This document shows, one piece after another, positions 15,954-25,828 of a stretch of DNA of 64,000 nt. Location: assembly GCA_963725215.1 (NCBI GenBank), contig CAVRXQ010000007.1:62001-126000 (forward strand), read 5' to 3'. The notes beneath the pieces were generated by a model, which did no database searches, was not told where the DNA came from, and saw only the letters and a program-made list of their open reading frames with translations. The first letter of the stretch is position 1. Each line of letters begins with the position of its first letter. The DNA is from CAVRXQ01 sp963725215. GTDB lineage: Bacteria > Actinomycetota > Acidimicrobiia > Acidimicrobiales > Bog-793. A program made the translations under genes and the position numbers.

Positions 15954-18900
15954 GTGACGCGCACCGACGCGCTCTCCTCTTTCCACCCTGCGCTCGCCGA
16001 GTGGTTTTCGCGGTCCTTCCCCGAAGGACCGACTCCCGCTCAAGCGCTCGGCTGGCCGACGATCGCCCGCGGGGAGAACACACTCATCGCCGCGCCCACC
16101 GGTTCGGGAAAGACGCTCGCCGCGTTCTTGGTGGCGATCGACCGGTGTCTGCGCCGCGAAGCAGGTGACCACGAAGCGAGGACTTCGGTTGTATACGTCT
16201 CGCCCCTTCGCGCGCTCACCGTCGACGTCGCGGAGAACCTCGAGAGCCCGCTGGAAAAGATCGCCGCGCTCGGAGACGAGATCGGCGAACCGCTACGTCC
16301 GATCCGAGTCGCGGTGCGAAACGGTGACACCCCGCAATCGGTGCGCCAGGCGATGGTGCGCGAACCACCGGACATCGTCGTCACGACCCCAGAATCGCTT
16401 TATCTGCTCGCGACGTCGCGACGAGGAAGGGCAATGCTCTCGACCGTCGAGACGGTGATCGTCGATGAGATCCACGCGCTCGCACGCGACAAGCGCGGCA
16501 GCCACCTCGCGCTCACCTTGGAGCGGCTCGACCGCATCGTGACCTCCTCGGGGCGTCCGCGGCCGACGCGCATCGGCTGCTCGGCGACCCAGAGACCGAT
16601 CAGCGCGATCGCGCGGCTCCTCGTCGGTGCAGGCGACGACAGGAGCACACCAGACGGCGCGGCGCGCTGCGCGATCATTGATGTTGGCCACCGGCGCGAG
16701 CTCGACATGGCGATCACGCTCCCGACCGACGAGCTCGGCGCGGTGATGACCACCGAGCAGCTCGACGAGATCGTCTCGTCACTCGCCGAGGAGATCGAGT
16801 CGCACCACACGACGCTCGTCTTCGTCAACACCCGCAAGATGGCAGAACGCGTCGCCCATCTCTTGCGCGGCGTCCTCGGCGACGACGCCGTCGCCTCGCA
16901 CCACGGCAGCTTGTCCATGGAACGACGGCTGTCGGTCGAGACGCGCCTTCGAGAGGGACGATTGCGCGCCGTCGTTGCCACCGCCTCGCTCGAGCTCGGA
17001 ATCGACGTCGGACCCGTTGATCTCGTCTGCCAGATCGGCTCTCCCCGCGCGATCGCGACCTTCCTCCAGCGAGTAGGACGTGCCGACCACCGCCGTAACG
17101 GGGTTCCAAAGGGCCGCGTGTATCCGATGACCCGGGACGAGCTCGTCGAGTGCGTTGCGCTTTTCTGCGCGGTGCGATCGGACGTGCTCGACGCCGTGCA
17201 CCCGCCCGTCGCTCCGCTCGACATCCTCGCCCAGCAGATCGTGGCGGAGGTCGCCGCGTCCGGCGATGAAGGTACCGGCGAGAAAGAACTCGAGTCACTC
17301 GTCCGTCACGCCGCGCCGTACGAAGGACTCGGAGCTGACGACTTCGAGGCCGTGGTCGTGCTCGTCTCGGAGGGGGTGCGGACGGGCCGCGGCGTGCGCG
17401 GGGCGTACGTCCACCGCGACCGCGTTAATCACGTGCTGAAAGGCCGCCGCGGCGCCGGACTCGCCGCGGTCACCTCGGGCGGAGCGATCCCGGAACTCGC
17501 CGATTACCGCGTCGTCACCGATCCCGACGAATCCCTCGTCGGAAGTGTCCACGAGGACTTCGCTGTCGAGGCGATGACCGGAGACGTCTTCCTGCTCGGG
17601 TCGCACTCATGGCGGGTGCGTCGCGTGGAACAGGGGGTGGTGCGGGTCACCGACGCTCAGGGCGCCGCGCCGACGATCCCGTTCTGGCTCGGAGAAGCGC
17701 CGGCGCGAACCGACGAGTTGTCGACGGCGTTGTCCGATCTCCGCCAGCTCGTCGAAGACGCGATCACAGAAGGCGGTGCGACGCTCGCATCGGCGCGTGT
17801 CGAGGAGCACTCAGGGGTGGAAAGACGCGTCGCTTCAGAGTGCGTCGCCTACCTGGCGGCGGCGCTCGCCCAGCTCGGCACCTTGCCGACAAAGAAGAAC
17901 CTCGTCGTCGAGCGCTTCTTCGACGACACCGGCGGCGCGCAGCTCGTCGTCCACTCGCCCTACGGCGCCCGCATCAATCGCGGGCTCGGGCTCGCTTTGC
18001 GGAAGCGCTTTTGTCGGACCTTCGACTTCGAGCTGCAAGCCGCGGCGAGCGACGACGCCGTCGTGCTGTCGCTCGGGCCGCAGCACTCATTCGCGTTGGA
18101 GAGCGTGCTGCGCTTCGTCACGGCGGAGGACGTGCGCGAAGCCCTCGTCCAAGCCGTGCTCCCGACGCCGATCTTTACGTCGAGGTGGCGGTGGAACCTT
18201 GGTCGCTCCCTCGTCTCGCCGCGCTTTCGCGGCGCGCGGCATCTCCCACCGGCGATCCAGCGCATGGAGGCCGACGACTTGATGGCGGCGATCTTTCCGA
18301 TGCTTGCCGCCTGCCAAGAGAACGTCACCGGCCCGATCGAGGTTCCAGACCACCTGATCGTTCGCCAGACGATCGACGACTGCATGACCGAGGCGATGGA
18401 TCTCGAAGGGCTGATCACGCTGTTAGAGCATCTCCGCGACCAATCGGTGACCGGCGTCACGCTCGACACGACCGAGCCATCGATCCTCACCCACGAGATC
18501 CTGAATGGCCGTCCGTATACCTTCTTGGACGATGCGCCGCTCGAGGAGCGCCGCACCCGCGCCGTAGCGCTGAGCCGCGGCGTCCCGCTCGAGGCGCGCG
18601 ACCTCTCGATGATTGACGAATCGGTGATCGACGAAGTCCGAACCGAGATCGTGGCGGACCCGCGCGACGCGGAAGAACTGCACGACCTCATCGAGGCGGT
18701 AGTGATCCTCGCGCCGAACGACGAGTGGCGCGCATCGTTCGAAAAGCTGCGCTCCAAAGGGCGCGCGGCAGAGGTCATCCGAATCCGGGATGCGACCGAT
18801 CGTTACTGGTGCGCAACTGAACGGAAAAGAGAAGCAGAACTGCTCCTCGGGCCGTCGCGTTTCCAGCCCGACGTCGTACTCCCGGACGCGATCGCGCAGA

Positions 18901-20249
18901 CGGCTGGGTTGGGCATCGACGAAACGATCGCCGCCGCGGTCGAGGGACACCTCGAGATCGAAGGACCTGCGAGCGAAGCGCAACTTGCCTCCGCGCTGGG
19001 AGGAATCACCGAAGGATCCGTGGCGAGTGCCCTCGCCCACATCGAAGCGAGAGGGGCGGCGATGCGGCTTCCGGACGGACGCTGGTGGTCCCGACGCCTC
19101 GTCGCGCGCGCCCACTCCCGCGCACGCGACCGTTCCCGTCGCGCAGTGAGCACCGTGAGCGCACGAGACCTCGTGCGCTTCCTGCTCGAGTGGCAGCACG
19201 TCTCGCCTGGCGCGCAGCTTTCCGGCGTCATCGGACTCGCCGAGGTGCTTGGCCAGCTGCAAGGAGTCGAGGCACCCGTCGGCGCGTGGGAACAGGAGAT
19301 CCTCGCGGCGCGGGTGCGCGCGTATAGCCCGCAGCTCTTGGACGAGCTTTGCGCGCACGGCGAGGTCGCCTGGGGGAGACTCGACGTGGACTCCGAGCGC
19401 GCCGCGCCGAGACGGCAGGGCGCGGCGCCATCTCGCGCGACGCCGGTCGCGCTCGTACGGCGAGAAGACCTCACGTGGCTGATCGCCGCGGCTAGGGGCG
19501 AGGGGTCGCGTTCTCCGCTCGGACCGGGCGCGACCGCGGAGATCGTGGAGGCCCTGCGGGCGCGCGGCGCGTCGTTCTTCTCCGACCTCGTCGACGCGAC
19601 CGGACGCCTTCCAACAGATGTCGCCGACGCGCTGTGGGACGGCGTCGCCCACGGGCTGCTGACCTCCGACGGGTTCGCGGCGGTACGCGCGCTGCTCGCC
19701 GGCCGCTACCGCGCGCCCGGTCCTTCGAGTCCACGCCTCACACGTCGGATCGGCCCCCGCCCGAGCGCCGCTCGTCGCCGGCTTCCGCCTGCACTTTCCG
19801 GTGGACGGTGGTCGCTCTTATCCGATGCTGCCGCGTCGGAGTTCGATCCCGATGAGCTGTGGGACACCGTGGCGATTCAGCTGTTAGAGCGATGGGGCGT
19901 CGTCTTCCGGGACCTCGTCGCGAGGGAGCCGATCTGTTCGAACTGGCGCGAGGTTCTCTACGGACTGCGGAGACTCGAAGCACGAGGGATCGCCCGCGGT
20001 GGGCGCTTCGTCGGAGGGTTCTCCGGCGAACAGTTCGCGCTCCCCGAGGCTCTCGATGCCTTGGCTCGCGTCGCCCGCCACGAGCCCGACGGGTCTTCCG
20101 TGCGGATCTCCGCCGCGGACCCGCTCAACCTCACCGGGCTGATCCTCGGGGTGCCACGCGTGCCTACGGCAGCCGGCAAGACGATAACCCTCGCCGACGG
20201 CGTCGTCGCCTACAACGCGCAGTTGTCACCTCGCGCCGCCGCGTCGTAA
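15954..20249 (+). CDS. lhr: Lhr-type superfamily 2 DNA helicase (full length)
   Basis: ATP-dependent 3'-5' helicase implicated in DNA repair. At 1431 residues it is a full-length Lhr, close to mycobacterial Lhr. Walker A APTGSGKT is at about 47-54, followed by a DEIH box (VIVDEIHALARDKRGSHL), motif III region GCSATQRP, HHGSLSMERRL, motif V ATASLELGIDVG and motif VI QRVGRADHRR. A winged-helix/beta-barrel core comes next, then the long Lhr C-terminal domain. A LexA box precedes it, so SOS induction is predicted. It is the longest gene in the window and shows no frameshift. Confidence 0.95.
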   Translation: MTRTDALSSFHPALAEWFSRSFPEGPTPAQALGWPTIARGENTLIAAPTGSGKTLAAFLVAIDRCLRREAGDHEARTSVVYVSPLRALTVDVAENLESPLEKIAALGDEIGEPLRPIRVAVRNGDTPQSVRQAMVREPPDIVVTTPESLYLLATSRRGRAMLSTVETVIVDEIHALARDKRGSHLALTLERLDRIVTSSGRPRPTRIGCSATQRPISAIARLLVGAGDDRSTPDGAARCAIIDVGHRRELDMAITLPTDELGAVMTTEQLDEIVSSLAEEIESHHTTLVFVNTRKMAERVAHLLRGVLGDDAVASHHGSLSMERRLSVETRLREGRLRAVVATASLELGIDVGPVDLVCQIGSPRAIATFLQRVGRADHRRNGVPKGRVYPMTRDELVECVALFCAVRSDVLDAVHPPVAPLDILAQQIVAEVAASGDEGTGEKELESLVRHAAPYEGLGADDFEAVVVLVSEGVRTGRGVRGAYVHRDRVNHVLKGRRGAGLAAVTSGGAIPELADYRVVTDPDESLVGSVHEDFAVEAMTGDVFLLGSHSWRVRRVEQGVVRVTDAQGAAPTIPFWLGEAPARTDELSTALSDLRQLVEDAITEGGATLASARVEEHSGVERRVASECVAYLAAALAQLGTLPTKKNLVVERFFDDTGGAQLVVHSPYGARINRGLGLALRKRFCRTFDFELQAAASDDAVVLSLGPQHSFALESVLRFVTAEDVREALVQAVLPTPIFTSRWRWNLGRSLVSPRFRGARHLPPAIQRMEADDLMAAIFPMLAACQENVTGPIEVPDHLIVRQTIDDCMTEAMDLEGLITLLEHLRDQSVTGVTLDTTEPSILTHEILNGRPYTFLDDAPLEERRTRAVALSRGVPLEARDLSMIDESVIDEVRTEIVADPRDAEELHDLIEAVVILAPNDEWRASFEKLRSKGRAAEVIRIRDATDRYWCATERKREAELLLGPSRFQPDVVLPDAIAQTAGLGIDETIAAAVEGHLEIEGPASEAQLASALGGITEGSVASALAHIEARGAAMRLPDGRWWSRRLVARAHSRARDRSRRAVSTVSARDLVRFLLEWQHVSPGAQLSGVIGLAEVLGQLQGVEAPVGAWEQEILAARVRAYSPQLLDELCAHGEVAWGRLDVDSERAAPRRQGAAPSRATPVALVRREDLTWLIAAARGEGSRSPLGPGATAEIVEALRARGASFFSDLVDATGRLPTDVADALWDGVAHGLLTSDGFAAVRALLAGRYRAPGPSSPRLTRRIGPRPSAARRRLPPALSGGRWSLLSDAAASEFDPDELWDTVAIQLLERWGVVFRDLVAREPICSNWREVLYGLRRLEARGIARGGRFVGGFSGEQFALPEALDALARVARHEPDGSSVRISAADPLNLTGLILGVPRVPTAAGKTITLADGVVAYNAQLSPRAAAS

Positions 20250-20264
20250 CCGAATCGATACCCG

Positions 20265-20282
20265 CGCGCTCTTTCGAGCGCG
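20265..20282 (+). terminator. Stem-loop after lhr
   Basis: Inverted repeat CGCGCTC-TTTC-GAGCGCG, 15 bp downstream of the lhr stop. It lacks a T tract, so it is only a possible terminator. It also overlaps where the -35 of the next gene would lie. Confidence 0.35.
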
Positions 20283-20339
20283 ACAGCGCTCGGATACGTT
20301 TCGCGCGTGGCCGATAAGCGGCCGATCAAAGGAGGGTCC

Positions 20340-21101
20340 ATGAAAGTCGACGGGTACGAACATGGTGTGCCGTCTTGGGTGGACCACGGCACGTCAAATC
20401 TTGACGGATCGGTCGCCTTCTACACCGCGCTGTTCGGATGGGACGTCCAGGACATGGGCGAAGACGCCGGCCACTATCACATCGCCAGCTTGAGGGGTCT
20501 GCCCGTCGCGGGCATCGGGCCGCTCATGGACGGCAGTGGCATCACGCGGTGGACGACCTACGTCAATGTCGACGACGCGGACGAAGTCATCGACAAGATC
20601 AAGAAGGAAGGCGGCACGGTCGTCTTCGGCCCGATGGATGTGATGGATCAAGGTCGGATGGCGGTCGCAATCGACCCCGCCGGGGCGGCGTTCGGGATCT
20701 GGCAACCGCGCGTGCACATAGGTGCCCAGCTCGTCAACGAACCCGGCGCGTTCAGCTGGAATCACCTCCTTTCCCACGACATCGAAAAGGCGTCGGCGTT
20801 CTATTCCGCCGTCTTCGGCTGGGGTGTCGAGACCGACGAGGAGAACAACTCGAAGAACTTCTCGGTGAATGGGCGCGTCGTGTGCGGAGGAATGCAGATC
20901 GGCGAGGACATGCCGGCGGGAATCCCCTCGTACTGGGAGCCGTACTTCGGCGTCGAGAGCGCCGACCAAGCCGCCAAGAAAGTCGAGGACCTTGGCGGGA
21001 AGGTCAACATGGGACCGATGGACATGGCCGACGCGGGCCGGATCGCGAGCGTGATGGACCCCGAAGGCGCGGCGTTCGGCATCTGGGAAGCGACCGAGTA
21101 G
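20340..21101 (+). CDS. VOC-family protein with two glyoxalase-like domains
   Basis: The 253-residue protein is built from two vicinal-oxygen-chelate repeats of about 120 residues. Domain 1 runs from GVPSWVDHGTSNLDGSVAFYTALFGWDV to GRMAVAIDPAGAAFGIWQ, domain 2 from NEPGAFSWNHLLSHDIEKASAFYSAVFGW to GRIASVMDPEGAAFGIWE. Such tandem VOC proteins include hydroxylases and many of unknown function; none can be assigned here. AAAGGAGG lies just before ATG 20340. A TACGTT box at 20295-20300 places the transcription start near 20306; an in-frame GTG at 20307 could give a leaderless form 11 residues longer. Confidence 0.9.
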   Translation: MKVDGYEHGVPSWVDHGTSNLDGSVAFYTALFGWDVQDMGEDAGHYHIASLRGLPVAGIGPLMDGSGITRWTTYVNVDDADEVIDKIKKEGGTVVFGPMDVMDQGRMAVAIDPAGAAFGIWQPRVHIGAQLVNEPGAFSWNHLLSHDIEKASAFYSAVFGWGVETDEENNSKNFSVNGRVVCGGMQIGEDMPAGIPSYWEPYFGVESADQAAKKVEDLGGKVNMGPMDMADAGRIASVMDPEGAAFGIWEATE

Positions 21102-21220
21102 TCGACAGATTCGGCCAACGCGGGCGCGGCGAAGGCCGCGCTCGCTTCGGCCACATCCTCTTGCACGTCCCCCGGCGAGCAAAAGGGTTGGCCCGCACAC
21201 CTCAGGAAGCGAAGCCGGGC

Positions 21221-23023
21221 TTACTGTCCGTCGAGCTGTGCTTCGAGCGCGTCCAGCTGTGCGTAAAGAGCCTCCGGCACCCGCGAACCGTAGGTGCCGA
21301 AGTAGTCGCGGATGTGCTTCACCTCCGCGAGCCAATCGCTGCCATCGACCGCGAACAGCTCTTCAAGCACCTCGGGCGAAAGCTCAAGCCCCTCTGTATC
21401 GATGGCGCCTGGCGCCGGCAGCCAGCCGATCGGCGAGCGCACGGCTTCGCCGCCACCGCGACTGCGCTCGAAGATCCAGGCGATGACGCGCGAGTTCTCC
21501 CCGAATCCGGGCCACAAGAACTTTCCGCGGCTGTCCTTCCGGAACCAGTTGACGTAGAAGACCTTCGGCAAATTCTCGGCGTTGACGCGGGACGCGAACG
21601 AGAGCCAATGCGCCCAGTAGTCGGCCATGTTGTAACCGCAGAACGGCAACATCGCGAACGGGTCGTGACGGAGACGGCCGACTTCTCCCGTCGCGGCTGC
21701 TGTCGTCTCCGAGGTCATGATCGCTCCGAGGAACACGCCATGAGCCCAATCGAAGCCCTCGTGCACGATCGGCACGACGGAGGACCTGCGCCCGCCGAAC
21801 AGGATCGCCGAGATCGGAACACCCGACGGGTCGTCCCACTCCGCTGCGATCGCCGGGTCCTGCGCGATCGGAACCGTGAAGCGGGCGTTCGGGTGCGCGG
21901 CGGTCGACTCGGAGCCCGACGTCCAGTCGTTGCCCTTCCAGTCGATCAGGTGATCGGGCGGCTGCTCGGTGAGACCCTCCCACCAGATGTCGACTTCGTC
22001 GGTCAGCGCGGCGTTGGTGAAGATCGCGTTGTGCGAAAGCATCTCGAGCGCGTTCGGATTCGTCCTCTTGCCGGTGCCAGGAGCGACTCCAAAAAAGCCG
22101 GACTCGGGATTCACGGCCCAGAGGCGGCCGTCGTCACCGATCCGCATCCAGCAGATGTCGTCACCGATCGTCTCCACCTTCCAGCGCGGAAGGGTCGGGA
22201 TCATCATCGCCAGGTTCGTCTTGCCGCACGCCGAAGGAAACGCCCCGGCGATATAGCGGCATTCGCCGTCGGGAGCGGTGACCTTCATGATCAACATGTG
22301 CTCGGCGAGCCACCCTTGGTCGCGCGCGAGCGCCGACGCGATTCGCAACGCGAGGCATTTCTTGCCCAACAGCGCGTTCCCGCCGTAGCCCGACCCGTAC
22401 GACCAGATCTCACGGGTCTCGGGGAAATGAACGATGTGGGTGTTGTCCGGATCGCACGGCCAAGCGACGTCCTGTTCCCCGGGCTCGAGTGGGGCGCCGA
22501 CCGAATGCAAACACGGGACAAACTCACCGTCGCCTCCCATCGCTTCGAGCGCCGGCGTGCCCATCCTCGTCATCACAGACATGTTGGCGACGACCGAAGG
22601 AGAGTCAGTTATCTCGACACCCGCTTTCGCATGTGGCGATCCGATCGGTCCCATGATGAACGGCACGACATACATCGTTCGGCCGCGCATCGAGTTATTG
22701 AACAGTCCGACGAGCTTTTGTCTCATCTGTTTCGGATCTGCCCAGTTGTTGTTCGGACCGGCGTCGATCTCGCGCTGTGAACATATGAACGTACGAGCCT
22801 CGACGCGCGCTGTGTCTCGCGGATCCGAACGTTGCAGACAGCTGTTGGGACGAAGCGCGGGGTTGAGGGCAATCATCGTGCCCGCATCGATGAGCTCCCG
22901 GCACAAGCGGTCGTATTCGGCGCGCGAGCCGTCGCACCACATGACGCGCTCCGGTGTCGTCATCTTCGCGACATCATCCACCCAATCGAGCAGCTTTCGG
23001 TTGCTCGTCGGTGCTGTGTTCAC
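21221..23023 (-). CDS. pckG: Phosphoenolpyruvate carboxykinase (GTP)
   Basis: Gluconeogenic enzyme converting oxaloacetate and GTP to phosphoenolpyruvate, CO2 and GDP. Its 600 residues match the GTP-dependent family. The hyper-reactive cysteine is C266 in FPSACGKTN (P-loop). Other signatures are MGPIGSPHAKAGVEITDSPSVVANM, TIGDDICWMRIGDDGRLWAVNPESGFFGVAPGT and a C-terminal PHIGWLPAPG-like loop, here RSPIGWLPAPGAIDTEGLELS. The GTP enzyme is the usual actinobacterial type. It reads in the same direction as the membrane protein and MarR genes upstream, with a 149-bp gap in which no clear promoter was seen. Confidence 0.97.
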   Translation of the reverse strand: MNTAPTSNRKLLDWVDDVAKMTTPERVMWCDGSRAEYDRLCRELIDAGTMIALNPALRPNSCLQRSDPRDTARVEARTFICSQREIDAGPNNNWADPKQMRQKLVGLFNNSMRGRTMYVVPFIMGPIGSPHAKAGVEITDSPSVVANMSVMTRMGTPALEAMGGDGEFVPCLHSVGAPLEPGEQDVAWPCDPDNTHIVHFPETREIWSYGSGYGGNALLGKKCLALRIASALARDQGWLAEHMLIMKVTAPDGECRYIAGAFPSACGKTNLAMMIPTLPRWKVETIGDDICWMRIGDDGRLWAVNPESGFFGVAPGTGKRTNPNALEMLSHNAIFTNAALTDEVDIWWEGLTEQPPDHLIDWKGNDWTSGSESTAAHPNARFTVPIAQDPAIAAEWDDPSGVPISAILFGGRRSSVVPIVHEGFDWAHGVFLGAIMTSETTAAATGEVGRLRHDPFAMLPFCGYNMADYWAHWLSFASRVNAENLPKVFYVNWFRKDSRGKFLWPGFGENSRVIAWIFERSRGGGEAVRSPIGWLPAPGAIDTEGLELSPEVLEELFAVDGSDWLAEVKHIRDYFGTYGSRVPEALYAQLDALEAQLDGQ

Positions 23024-23172
23024 CGGCCGATCACCTTCCTAGCTCGATCGTTCGAGCCGTCGTTGGTCTAACCGGGCGCGCTGCGAGACCGCAGCGTGGC
23101 GGATTGGCCCAACCATCCTTGCCCTGGTCGGCGACGACCGGCAAGCCAGAGCCCCCGTGACGAGGTATTTCC

Positions 23173-24156
23173 TCAGGTGAGCGCCGGTTCGTCGCCTTCC
23201 GAGGTGCTCTCGGCTGCAAGCGCGTCCGGCGCCTCGTCACCCGATGTCTCGACGAGTGGAACCAAATAAGCAAAGAACGCAATACCGCTCCCGACGAACA
23301 TCACCGCCATCCCGGCGAGACGAAGTGAATGGTCGAGCGAGAGCAGACCGCCGCCTCCACTGAGCACGATCGCCGCGAGTCCCGCGATCGAAGCGATTCG
23401 CGCAATCCTTCGGCTGCGTTGACCGAGCGCCACGACCGCGCACGCGCCGATGAGGAGTAAGGCGCCAAAGACTCCGTGCACCAAAAAGACCGCTCTTCCT
23501 TGGGCGGGGACCCATGCGCTCGGTCTCGAGAATGGCACCGCGACGATCGAGATCACTCCAAGGACGAACTCAAGCGACACCGCGACCACCATCGCGACCC
23601 ACCACGCCTGCAAAACTCTCTGGATGTCGCGCGGACCGCTCTCTTCGACAAGGGCGCGCTCTGTTCGATCATCGAGGGCGCGCGCCGGAGCGAGACGGAC
23701 GAGGGATTGGTACGTGATGAGCGCGACAGCGAGGTGCATAACAGCGAGCACCGCGACCCCTTTCGCGGTTTCTCCCTTCGCGACGAGCCAGACATCCGGC
23801 GCCCACGCGACGACGGTCACCGCGACTGCCGCACGCAAGAACAACCACTGCGGCGCGGAACTCACTCTGAGGACGAGCGGCCACCCCAACGCGCCGACGA
23901 TCACTCCGATGCAAGTCAGCGTGGCGTAGTCGGAGAAACGGAAATGGCTGAATCCGCGCGTCGAGGGGAAGAGAGCCACGCCGCCGTGGACGAGGGCGGC
24001 GTCGGCTCCGAGTGAGAGTCCGACCGCCACGCCGACCGAAAGCCCGTACCGCCACCACGCAGGCGGCGCCATCGTGGGCGCGAAATCGACTCGCGCAAAG
24101 GAGAGAATGCCTCGGAACTTCTGGTCCAACGCCAGAGGACGGCTCCTTCTCGGCAC
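23173..24156 (-). CDS. Multi-pass membrane protein of unknown function
   Basis: A 327-residue protein with about seven or eight hydrophobic segments and an acidic C-terminal tail. The first half, including DYATLTCIGVIVGALGWPLVLR, APDVWLVAKGET and VMHLAVALITYQSLVRLAP, resembles the DUF6069 group as I remember it. A cytosolic stretch (ERALVEESGPRDIQRVLQA) and four further segments follow. The start is uncertain: GTG 24156, or ATG 24072, which would remove 28 residues. It lies 131 bp downstream of a MarR gene on the same strand and may be regulated with it. No function can be given. Confidence 0.75.
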   Translation of the reverse strand: MPRRSRPLALDQKFRGILSFARVDFAPTMAPPAWWRYGLSVGVAVGLSLGADAALVHGGVALFPSTRGFSHFRFSDYATLTCIGVIVGALGWPLVLRVSSAPQWLFLRAAVAVTVVAWAPDVWLVAKGETAKGVAVLAVMHLAVALITYQSLVRLAPARALDDRTERALVEESGPRDIQRVLQAWWVAMVVAVSLEFVLGVISIVAVPFSRPSAWVPAQGRAVFLVHGVFGALLLIGACAVVALGQRSRRIARIASIAGLAAIVLSGGGGLLSLDHSLRLAGMAVMFVGSGIAFFAYLVPLVETSGDEAPDALAAESTSEGDEPALT

Positions 24157-24287
24157 TCGACCCGGGCCACGAGCGCGGGCATTTCAGCATCGCTTCGAGC
24201 GGTGCAGGCAAAGTATGTCGAAAGAGGCATTCACGGAGCGCGCGGCTCCAGGGCATGGTCTTCGAGTCGCTGGCCAGCGGTTCGAAC

Positions 24288-24767
24288 TCAAGCAGTCGCG
24301 TGGCGCCAGACGTTTGTGAGGTTTCCGCCAAGCAAAGTGAGAATTCGCTCAAGCTGTAGGACCTCGTCTTCCGACAGACCGCGGCGGAGCGCGCTGTCGA
24401 ACGCCGCGGCGGCACTTCGAATCCGCGCAAAAGCCGATTCGCCGTTCGCGGTTAGCTCGACAAGCTGGGTGCGGCGATTGGCCGGGTCGCGGTGGCGTAC
24501 GACCAAACCCTCAAGTTCCATCTGAGAGAGATGGATGCTGAGCGTCGACGCTCGGACTCCGATCGCCTCGGCGAGCTCGCGCTGGTTCGCCATGCGACGC
24601 AACTTGAGGTTCAACAGGACGAGCCAGACCGGAATCGATCCGCCGGCGTCGGCGAGTACGGCGTCGAACGCCCGCTCGACGGCGCGCGCCGTGGAGGTCA
24701 GTCGAACGCCGATCGGAACCCGGCTAGCTGGATCCACGGCTCGATCGTAACCCAATGATGCCGTCAT
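24288..24767 (-). CDS. MarR-family transcriptional regulator
   Basis: Winged-helix regulator of 159 residues. The recognition region is MANQRELAEAIGVRASTLSIHLSQMELEGLVVRHRDPANRRTQLVELTANGESAF at about 58-112, with the wing DPANRR typical of MarR. It precedes a multi-pass membrane protein, a likely target. The ligand is unknown. Confidence 0.9.
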   Translation of the reverse strand: MTASLGYDRAVDPASRVPIGVRLTSTARAVERAFDAVLADAGGSIPVWLVLLNLKLRRMANQRELAEAIGVRASTLSIHLSQMELEGLVVRHRDPANRRTQLVELTANGESAFARIRSAAAAFDSALRRGLSEDEVLQLERILTLLGGNLTNVWRHATA

Positions 24768-25001
24768 CTAACTGTTTGATCATGAACGACCTTCCCCGCC
24801 AGCCCAGGAGCGTTGAGCTGCGCCGATGTCTCGGTGACCGCCACTTACACTGGGAGATCCACAAGAATCGAAGCGGCTACCCGCCTTGGGACGTCGAGAT
24901 CGCGGCTCGCGGTGAGAAGGTTCGTATGAGCGCTTCTTCGAGGCCAGAAAGGCGAGAACGTCGGAGGAAAGCGACCCTACGGTCGAGGTGGACCGCGGCG
25001 G

Positions 25002-25085
25002 TGGGCGAGGGGGGAGTTGAACCCCCACGTCCTTGCGGACACAGGAACCTGAATCCTGCGCGTCTACCAATTCCGCCACTCGCCC
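25002..25085 (-). tRNA. tRNA-Leu(CAG)
   Basis: An 84-nt class II tRNA on the minus strand. The acceptor GGGCGAG pairs with CTCGCCC, the D-arm region reads TGGCGGAATTGGTAGACGCG, the anticodon loop TTCAGGT gives CAG, and the T arm is GGGGGTTCAACTCCCCC. The discriminator is A and CCA is not encoded. Confidence 0.95.
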
Positions 25086-25156
25086 GCGACGAGGGGCGAT
25101 GTTAATGCGGGGTCACGAGAGCGAGATTTCCCATGCCAAGTAGTGTTTCGAAAGCC

Positions 25157-25810
25157 ATGGGACTCCAGCAGTTCGAGCGTCGGCTCGAGCGCATGGTCGA
25201 AGGCGCGTTCGCGAAGGCATTTCGCGGAGAGCTGCAGCCGATCGAGATCGGACGCCGCCTCACCCGGGAGATGGACCTGCGGCGTTCGGTCTCGGTTCGC
25301 GGCATCGTCGCCCCGAACGCCTTCGTCGTCGTCTTGTCCGACGAGGACTACGAGCGATTCTCGACCTTCCAAGAGGCGTTCTTAAAGGAGCTGACCGAAC
25401 TCGGCCGTGAGCACGCCCGCAACGAGGGTTACACGTTGCTCGGGCCGATCACCGTCGGCTTCGGGGCGGACCCCAAGCTCGCACGCAGCACTTTCGAGAT
25501 CTCGGCCGAGGTCGAAGACAACGCCGAGGCCGTGGCTGGATTCCTCGTACTTCCCGATGGGCGCCGGGTGGGGGTGACGTCCGAGCCGGTGACGATCGGG
25601 CGGATGCCCGACTGCGTGATCGCCTTATCCGACGCCAACGTCTCGCGCCACCACGCCGAAGTGCGCCGTGAACGCGACGAAGTGATCGTCACAGACCTGG
25701 GCTCGACGAACGGCACGCGGGTGAACGGCGCACCGGTCCACCACCGCCAGCTCACCGACGGAGACGTCATCACCGTCGGGCGAACCGCGCTTCGGTTCGA
25801 AGGCACCTAG
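25157..25810 (+). CDS. fhaA: FhaA: DUF3662 and FHA domain protein
   Basis: Phosphothreonine-binding adaptor of the cell-wall kinase cluster, 217 residues. The N-terminal DUF3662 domain opens with MGLQQFERRLERMVEGAFAK. The C-terminal FHA domain (about 140-217) keeps the binding residues in IGRMPDCVIALSDANVSRHHAEV and DLGSTNGTRVNG. In mycobacteria FhaA binds phosphorylated MviN. ATG 25157 matches the family start; ATG 25133 would add eight residues. There is no strong Shine-Dalgarno, and TAGTGT lies 11 nt upstream. First gene of fhaA-fhaB-pstP-pbpA-pknB. Confidence 0.92.
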   Translation: MGLQQFERRLERMVEGAFAKAFRGELQPIEIGRRLTREMDLRRSVSVRGIVAPNAFVVVLSDEDYERFSTFQEAFLKELTELGREHARNEGYTLLGPITVGFGADPKLARSTFEISAEVEDNAEAVAGFLVLPDGRRVGVTSEPVTIGRMPDCVIALSDANVSRHHAEVRRERDEVIVTDLGSTNGTRVNGAPVHHRQLTDGDVITVGRTALRFEGT

Positions 25811-25828
25811 CACCCGCCCACCATCTCT

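Noticed and set aside
20438..22780. 780-codon plus-strand open frame
   Set aside because: It overlaps the VOC gene in another frame and the antisense of PEP carboxykinase, both clear genes. Its translation is low-complexity, rich in Arg and Gly.
24755..25105. 116-codon plus-strand frame
   Set aside because: It runs through the antisense of tRNA-Leu(CAG) and shows no family pattern.
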